Under the pieces are notes generated by a model. That model saw only the letters and a program-made list of their open reading frames with translations. It ran no database searches and had not been told where the DNA came from. Position numbers and translations under genes: made by a program. Below are positions 32,501 through 35,784 of a stretch of DNA of 35,784 nucleotides, one piece after another (positions within the stretch are counted from its first letter, which is position 1; each line of letters opens with the position of its first letter). This stretch comes from a bacterium (GTDB taxonomy: Bacteria; Zhuqueibacterota; QNDG01; JAGLOF01), in the NCBI GenBank assembly GCA_016934955.1, contig JAFGRY010000011.1:1-35784 (forward strand), read 5' to 3'.

Positions 32501-32616
32501 TTAGCGTCCTGCAAACAGGAAGCGGTGGTTTCAAGAATCGTGGTATCGTCTATAAAAACAGCCAGCTGCACACTGACTGAACCGATGTCGATGCCTATCC
32601 AGATGTTCTTTTTCAT
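29596..32616 (-). CDS. Large ATP-dependent activator, double BadF/BcrA/HgdC ATPase plus DUF2229
   Basis: A 1006-residue protein with two ASKHA ATPase domains (residues ~1-290, IGIDIGSVSVQ; ~340-605, FLGLDIGSVSTNLALID) and a C-terminal DUF2229-type domain (~630-1005). In the second ATPase the cysteines for the bridging [4Fe-4S] are present (NEACAAGTGSFLEEQA, GERCTVFMEKEM); in the first the matching sites are NGECAAGTGTFF and AGRCSVFAKSDM. The DUF2229 part has CKGCSNHC, ADQCFPVQ and SNFKCGPDSY. Such enzymes push single electrons to very low potential with ATP. There is no ribosome site; the -10 lies 9 nt before the ATG, so translation is probably leaderless. Confidence 0.88.
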   Translation of the reverse strand: MKKNIWIGIDIGSVSVQLAVFIDDTTILETTASCLQDANPGPWRARDSWICSPYLRHGGSPLETARELLTRFTSCIDSEKLGGICATGTGGRKAADLFGCAYANEIRSAAEGVASFHPDVRTIISLGGERSAYIHLETRGHASPLIISYGQNGECAAGTGTFFDQQAGRLEYPIEEVSEAIASVTRSAAIAGRCSVFAKSDMIHAQQRGYTPPEVLKGLCTAVVRNFKGTVTKGKEIHPKVALIGGMAMNRGIVDEIRRAFSLAEADFVLSPWHAWFSAAGAAVIARRGNENGKGEPAAFPAGRPAADPLPVTEPLSMANVRLLRDTAAGAPPGTAVPGEVFLGLDIGSVSTNLALIDSEGRVMHGIYLMTRGRPVETVEAGLKQMADMIPDSLKVRAVGTTGSGRELIAALVGADTVKDEITAHKTGAAHIAGTFLERDVDTIFEIGGQDSKFIAIENGIVTDFALNEACAAGTGSFLEEQAGELGISIKEEFSSLALASKSPLRLGERCTVFMEKEMLPYLHRGVSREDICAGLAVSVVKNYLNRVVKKRRIGDTIFFQGGTAFNDSVAAAFATVLGKEIIVPPHNGIMGAIGAALLARDKIGARHTAFRGWDLSSVERNTREFTCKGCSNHCLIQEFTVDGEKSYWGDKCSDRYRKAARSANLPSGPDLFAHRNALMFSDRPAGRKSTRGRVGIPRVLAFYDRLPFWRTYFEALSFEVVLSGESRQHHVERGVEAAVADQCFPVQIAHGHVAEIAGMDTDIVFIPNVVNEIDPANSIASFICPWTQTLPLVIAHTPGFGSLKHRLLDPNVQFREGREFVTAHLYRDWARSRGIGEREHMQAAAAAWSAQEAFVAEVRQAGAAALRTITESGKPMILLLGRPYNLYDTALNLNIPEKLRSLYGLDVLPLDYLDLDRVDISHIHDHMFWNYGRRIIQAAALSRRYSAMHIIYLSNFKCGPDSYIRHYIQDASGQPFLFLQLDSHANDAGVMTRIEAYLESKRILS

Positions 32617-32625
32617 ACGCCAAAT

Positions 32626-32653
32626 AATATAGAAATCCTGAGAAAAGAATCAA
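32626..32653 (-). promoter_or_regulatory. Promoter of the activator/dehydratase operon (probably leaderless)
   Basis: Minus strand: -35 TTGATT (32648-32653), 16-bp spacer, -10 TATATT (32626-32631), then 9 nt to the ATG at 32616. Confidence 0.6.
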
Positions 32654-32656
32654 GTA

Positions 32657-32691
32657 ATAAAAAGGGTGCGGTCCGCAGCGGGCCGCACCCT
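32657..32691 (-). terminator. Intrinsic terminator after the GWxTD gene
   Basis: 9-bp stem AGGGTGCGG/CCGCACCCT (32663-32671 with 32683-32691), GC-rich loop able to extend the stem, and an A-run on the plus strand giving a U-tract on the minus strand. Confidence 0.88.
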
Positions 32692-32715
32692 CGGGCTGTC
32701 ATCAGGAAGAGAGTG

Positions 32716-34128
32716 CTATCGTTCGAGCATTGATTCCCAGCTGCTGTTTTTCACTTCACCGCGTACATCGGAATGCAGCAGCTGATACTCGTCATTGGCC
32801 TGCGTGTCGCCGAAAACGAATATGGAACCGCCTTCAATGTCGTAATAATTCCAGATCTGGTAGGGGAATTTTCCCGGTTCACTGGGGAATCTCTCGATAT
32901 AATTGGGTTCGCCGTAGATACAGTAGACGCGTCCCCGGTCGGTGGTCCAGCCTTCGACCCCCATCTCCTGGAAGAATTTATTTGCATAGGTGATTCTTCG
33001 CTGATATTCGAACCGGAATTCATTCAGAGAGGTTGAAGGATCGGTGTCATGCTTGTTCCAGAAATAAAAGAGCCATTTGCGTTTTTCCTCGAGACTCGCA
33101 AGCTCGTTGAAGAACCGCAGATCTTCAGTCGTGATGAGATACCGGATCCTTGCGAATTCATCGTCGACCTCGAGGTCGCTCATGGACGCAAACTCCCCTT
33201 GATAGTACATGTCATCGCTATTCATGGCGACGGCATCGCTGCGCTCGGGGATCCGCTCGGTATTGTAGACATAAAATTTTTCACTTTTTGACAGTATGGA
33301 AATTTCATCAGGGTCGAGAATTTCAAGGTGAAACAGGTAGCTGCCTGTCTGCAAATCACCGACTTTCAGGGCGCCGAAGATAACATTGGAATCATGGGTG
33401 CCCGTTCTCGTTCTGATCTCGGGGGATAGTTCAGATTCATCTTTGTTATCACTATTGGTGATATAATATTTGACGAAAAATTCTTTGTCTTTCAGGGTGG
33501 AAAAAATATTGTAGAGCTCCGCATAAAAATTAATATACTTGTTGCCCTGCCCGTAAACACGGGCCGGATTGGGCATAACTTCCAGGCTGTTCTTATAAAA
33601 GGGATTGGCATCGTCGGGAGCGATGCGCCTGATGCTTCGGGCCAGCTGCACATCACTTGCGGCCAACTGCTCCCGGGGAATGGGTTCGATGACGAGATCC
33701 GTTTCTGTGGAATCGCCGTTTTGAGTGTTGATCATGTCCCGCGCGATGAAGGCAAGACGGTAGGTGCCGGGAGGGACCGTGAGTTTTACACAGTCGATAA
33801 TGGACTGACTGCCGTCGACGGCGGCGGTATCTTCTTCGGTGCTTCTCATCTGCCACTGGCGGGCGCTGATGATGCTGTCCCCGTCAAGGATCTTCACCAG
33901 CATATGAACCGCTGTTTCAAATCCCGTATCAGGTGCTTTGCGATATGCCATGCCGTCTTTATTGATCGAGTAGTACACCTCGAGATAGTTGACTTCTTCA
34001 TCATATTTGAAGTCGGCGAAATCGACATCGAGGTTCATGGCTGCTTTCTGACTGAACGCGGGCAAGGGTATGGATCCCGCGATAACGAGGACCATGAGGG
34101 GTATGCGGACTATCTGTTTCATGTTCAT
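32716..34128 (-). CDS. GWxTD-domain secreted protein
   Basis: A 470-residue exported protein with a signal peptide (VRIPLMVLVIAGSIPLPAFS, cleavage near residue 26). The middle part is beta-rich and immunoglobulin-like. The C-terminal GWxTD domain is marked by EGWTTDRGRVYCIYGEPNYI (motif at ~393-397). The domain is widespread in FCB-group candidate phyla and of unknown function. The start at 34128 has AGGAGA 8 nt upstream; a second ATG lies two codons later. It is followed by a terminator and preceded by a hairpin. Confidence 0.85.
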   Translation of the reverse strand: MNMKQIVRIPLMVLVIAGSIPLPAFSQKAAMNLDVDFADFKYDEEVNYLEVYYSINKDGMAYRKAPDTGFETAVHMLVKILDGDSIISARQWQMRSTEEDTAAVDGSQSIIDCVKLTVPPGTYRLAFIARDMINTQNGDSTETDLVIEPIPREQLAASDVQLARSIRRIAPDDANPFYKNSLEVMPNPARVYGQGNKYINFYAELYNIFSTLKDKEFFVKYYITNSDNKDESELSPEIRTRTGTHDSNVIFGALKVGDLQTGSYLFHLEILDPDEISILSKSEKFYVYNTERIPERSDAVAMNSDDMYYQGEFASMSDLEVDDEFARIRYLITTEDLRFFNELASLEEKRKWLFYFWNKHDTDPSTSLNEFRFEYQRRITYANKFFQEMGVEGWTTDRGRVYCIYGEPNYIERFPSEPGKFPYQIWNYYDIEGGSIFVFGDTQANDEYQLLHSDVRGEVKNSSWESMLER

Positions 34129-34174
34129 GCGATTGTTCTCCTGTAATACGTTATGTATGGCCCCCCCATACACA

Positions 34175-34205
34175 GAAGGAGGCTGGCGCGAGGCCAGCCT
34201 CCTTC
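34175..34205. terminator. Strong inverted repeat between the PorV-like and GWxTD genes
   Basis: A perfect 13-bp stem (GAAGGAGGCTGGC with its complement), 5-nt loop, 25 bp after the PorV-like stop codon. No U-tract follows on either strand, so it may be an mRNA-stabilising hairpin or an imperfect terminator. Confidence 0.55.
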
Positions 34206-34229
34206 CGAAGTGCTGCTGCCTGTCACATC

Positions 34230-35285
34230 CTAGAAAAGGAGTTTTGCCGTGAAGTACATATTATTGTCGAAATAATCTGCAGCCCACATGCGATAGGCGA
34301 AATCAAACGCGATAGACATCGTGCCCGAGAGCGGCTGAACCAGGCCGAAACCGAAGGCCGGTCCGAACATATAGTCTGTCTCGCCGAGAGGATCTTCATC
34401 GACTGTCAGACCGTATTCGTAACCGCCGCGCAGGAAAAGAATGTCATTGTAGTTCGCTTCAATACCGAGCAGAATCTGATCGGTGGAGAAGTTGGCATGA
34501 CGGAACGCACCGTTGAAAGAGAGGGTGGTCTTTTCCATGGGTGAGTAGTCGTAGCCCAGTCCGATTTCAAACAAGGACGGCAGTTCGGCTTCATCGGCAA
34601 CCAGTCTCAGATAACGGGCCGGTGTGTTCGGCGGTGTATCGGGAAGCACGACCGACCGGTCAAGATCGGAACCGTCGAAATGGATGGGTGAACCGAAATT
34701 CTTCAGCGCGACACCAACCCTGATACCGAACTCGGAGATGTACTGCACACCCATGTCCAGAGCAACGGTGCTGGCCGATGTTTCAATGATCTTTTCGCTG
34801 ATGAACTTGGCATTGATACCGATGAACGTTCTGTCGGTCATCGCCCGTGAGTAGGAGGCGATCACGGTCATGTATTGCGGTGAATAGAACGCGCCGTTAC
34901 CGTTGGGATACTCTTCCGTGGTAACCGGAATATCACCGAAACCCAGTGACTGGAAACCGAAGCCGATGGTACCAAGGCCGGTTTTAAAGGCGAGGGCACC
35001 GTAGGACACGTTCACATCGGCGATCCATTTCATATAGGAAAATGAGGTTTCGATATTGGATTTCATTGTTGCTAGACCTGCGGGATTCCAGTACATTGCG
35101 TCGACACCGCTGATGCTGGCAATGTTGGAACCGGCTAACGCAGTACCCTTGGCACCCATTGGAATCAGGAGTTCCATGGCGCCGGCGGTCCCTCTTTTAT
35201 CCGGGTTGCCGGCAAACGCCTGGAAGCTGAGTCCCACTACAAGCAGAAGCGCCATGAGGACTGTAAGCAGCTTACTTACTCTCAT
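34230..35285 (-). CDS. PorV/PorQ-family outer-membrane protein
   Basis: A 351-residue barrel protein with a signal peptide (KLLTVLMALLLVVGLSFQAF, cleavage near AFA, residue 26). The N-terminal plug motif AGAMELLIPMGAKGTALAGS and AMYWNPAGLATM are typical of the family, followed by alternating amphipathic strands and a C-terminal aromatic strand (NNMYFTAKLLF). PorV-type proteins act as shuttle or anchor in type IX secretion, and relatives are transporters. ATG at 35285 with AGGAG 7 nt upstream. It lies directly after a gene whose product carries a sorting domain. Confidence 0.87.
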   Translation of the reverse strand: MRVSKLLTVLMALLLVVGLSFQAFAGNPDKRGTAGAMELLIPMGAKGTALAGSNIASISGVDAMYWNPAGLATMKSNIETSFSYMKWIADVNVSYGALAFKTGLGTIGFGFQSLGFGDIPVTTEEYPNGNGAFYSPQYMTVIASYSRAMTDRTFIGINAKFISEKIIETSASTVALDMGVQYISEFGIRVGVALKNFGSPIHFDGSDLDRSVVLPDTPPNTPARYLRLVADEAELPSLFEIGLGYDYSPMEKTTLSFNGAFRHANFSTDQILLGIEANYNDILFLRGGYEYGLTVDEDPLGETDYMFGPAFGFGLVQPLSGTMSIAFDFAYRMWAADYFDNNMYFTAKLLF

Positions 35286-35346
35286 TTCGTTACTCCTATT
35301 TTTAATAAATAACAATCTCACATGCATTACTCAGCAAGAGGTTATT

Positions 35347-35784
35347 TTAGAGATTCCTGAAGAAAGCGCCTCTATTGACTACCGCGAGCTTCAGAATAAC
35401 ATTGCCAAATTCGGTGTCTACATGAACGAAGTACATTCCGCTGGCAACGGGAACTTCCTCTTCATTCATCAGAAACCATCTCTCGAACGGTGTGCCGTTG
35501 GTGTGGGTGATTGTCTTGACCAACTCGCCGTTCAGGCTGAAGATACGAATGTCACAGTTATCTTCAGGGAGATTGTTGAACGTCACGAACTGCGAATAGA
35601 AGGAGCCTTCCGCGCTGTTGTGAGCGAAGTAGGGATTCGGGAAGACGTTGATGTCGTCCAGACGTTTCTTCGCGACATCGGCGTTCTTCGTCGGTTCCCA
35701 GCCCTGGGTATCGAAGGTCAGGTAGTTCTCACCGACCACCAGCGGATGCATCACGTACATGTAGAGGGAGAAATCGGCGTACGT
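35347..35784 (-). CDS. 3' part of a surface protein with T9SS-like C-terminal sorting domain (cut by window edge)
   Basis: The frame is open through the right edge, so at least the last 145 residues of a larger protein are present. The C-terminal ~95 residues form a sorting-type beta domain: DINVFPNPYFAHNS, LPEDNCDIRIFSLNGELVKT, VASGMYFVHVDTEFG, ILKLAVV. Such domains direct cargo through type IX secretion to the cell surface. The upstream catalytic or structural part lies outside the window, so the function of the mature protein is unknown. Confidence 0.8.
   Translation of the reverse strand, partial: TYADFSLYMYVMHPLVVGENYLTFDTQGWEPTKNADVAKKRLDDINVFPNPYFAHNSAEGSFYSQFVTFNNLPEDNCDIRIFSLNGELVKTITHTNGTPFERWFLMNEEEVPVASGMYFVHVDTEFGNVILKLAVVNRGAFFRNL

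Overview
The window is about 36 kb of moderately GC-rich bacterial DNA, nearly all coding on the minus strand. It looks like an uncultured strict anaerobe of the Fibrobacteres-Chlorobi-Bacteroidetes (FCB) side of the tree. The evidence is a GWxTD-domain lipid/secretion-type protein, a PorV/PorQ-family outer-membrane protein and a T9SS-like C-terminal sorting domain at the right end. These sit beside a metabolism built on ferredoxin, NADH and H2: a 2-oxoacid:ferredoxin oxidoreductase, an [FeFe] hydrogenase and a membrane [NiFe] hydrogenase. No rRNA, tRNA, CRISPR, insertion sequence or integrase was seen, so the exact phylum cannot be fixed.

Layout, left to right. 1-410: no gene; two copies of a 91-bp tandem repeat. 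411-893: ferritin-like diiron protein. 1037-3805 (minus): an operon of ECF sigma factor, zinc-finger anti-sigma factor and a secreted repeat protein of the DUF4097/putative-adhesin type. 3960-6425 (plus, the only plus-strand gene): an SppA/protease IV with an extra N-terminal domain. 6489-18155 (minus): a 16-gene operon for a group 4 [NiFe] hydrogenase fused by gene order to a complete Mrp-type cation/proton antiporter module and to a soluble ferredoxin/flavoprotein/Fe-S input module like sulfhydrogenase beta/gamma subunits. 18517-19131: Rex, the NADH/NAD+ sensing repressor. 19254-19754: the [NiFe] hydrogenase maturation protease. 19901-23355: hydC-hydB-hydA of an NADH-linked [FeFe] hydrogenase, preceded by a ~480-nt leader ending in an intrinsic terminator. 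23925-25283: histidine kinase with a cyclic-nucleotide-binding-type sensor domain. 25350-28011: korB/korA. 28295-32616: a 2-hydroxyacyl-CoA dehydratase-like protein and its ~1000-residue double ATPase activator. 32716-35784: GWxTD protein, PorV-like protein and the 3' end of a sorted surface protein.

How it fits together (inference): KorAB makes reduced ferredoxin from 2-oxoacids. The HydABC enzyme exchanges electrons between NADH (perhaps ferredoxin) and H2. The membrane complex couples electron transfer to H+/Na+ pumping, and its extra flavoprotein module suggests that NAD(P)H can enter or leave that complex directly. Rex lies between the two hydrogenase loci, and Rex-like operators are visible at its own promoter and at the hydABC promoter, so the region reads as one redox-controlled hydrogen-metabolism island.

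The strongest points for a second look are the flavoprotein-linked Mrp/[NiFe] complex with an antiporter-like subunit that has lost its TM5 glutamate, the short HydB, the long attenuator-like leaders before hydC and korA, a coding-looking stretch without a start codon in the [NiFe] operon leader, and two apparently leaderless genes.
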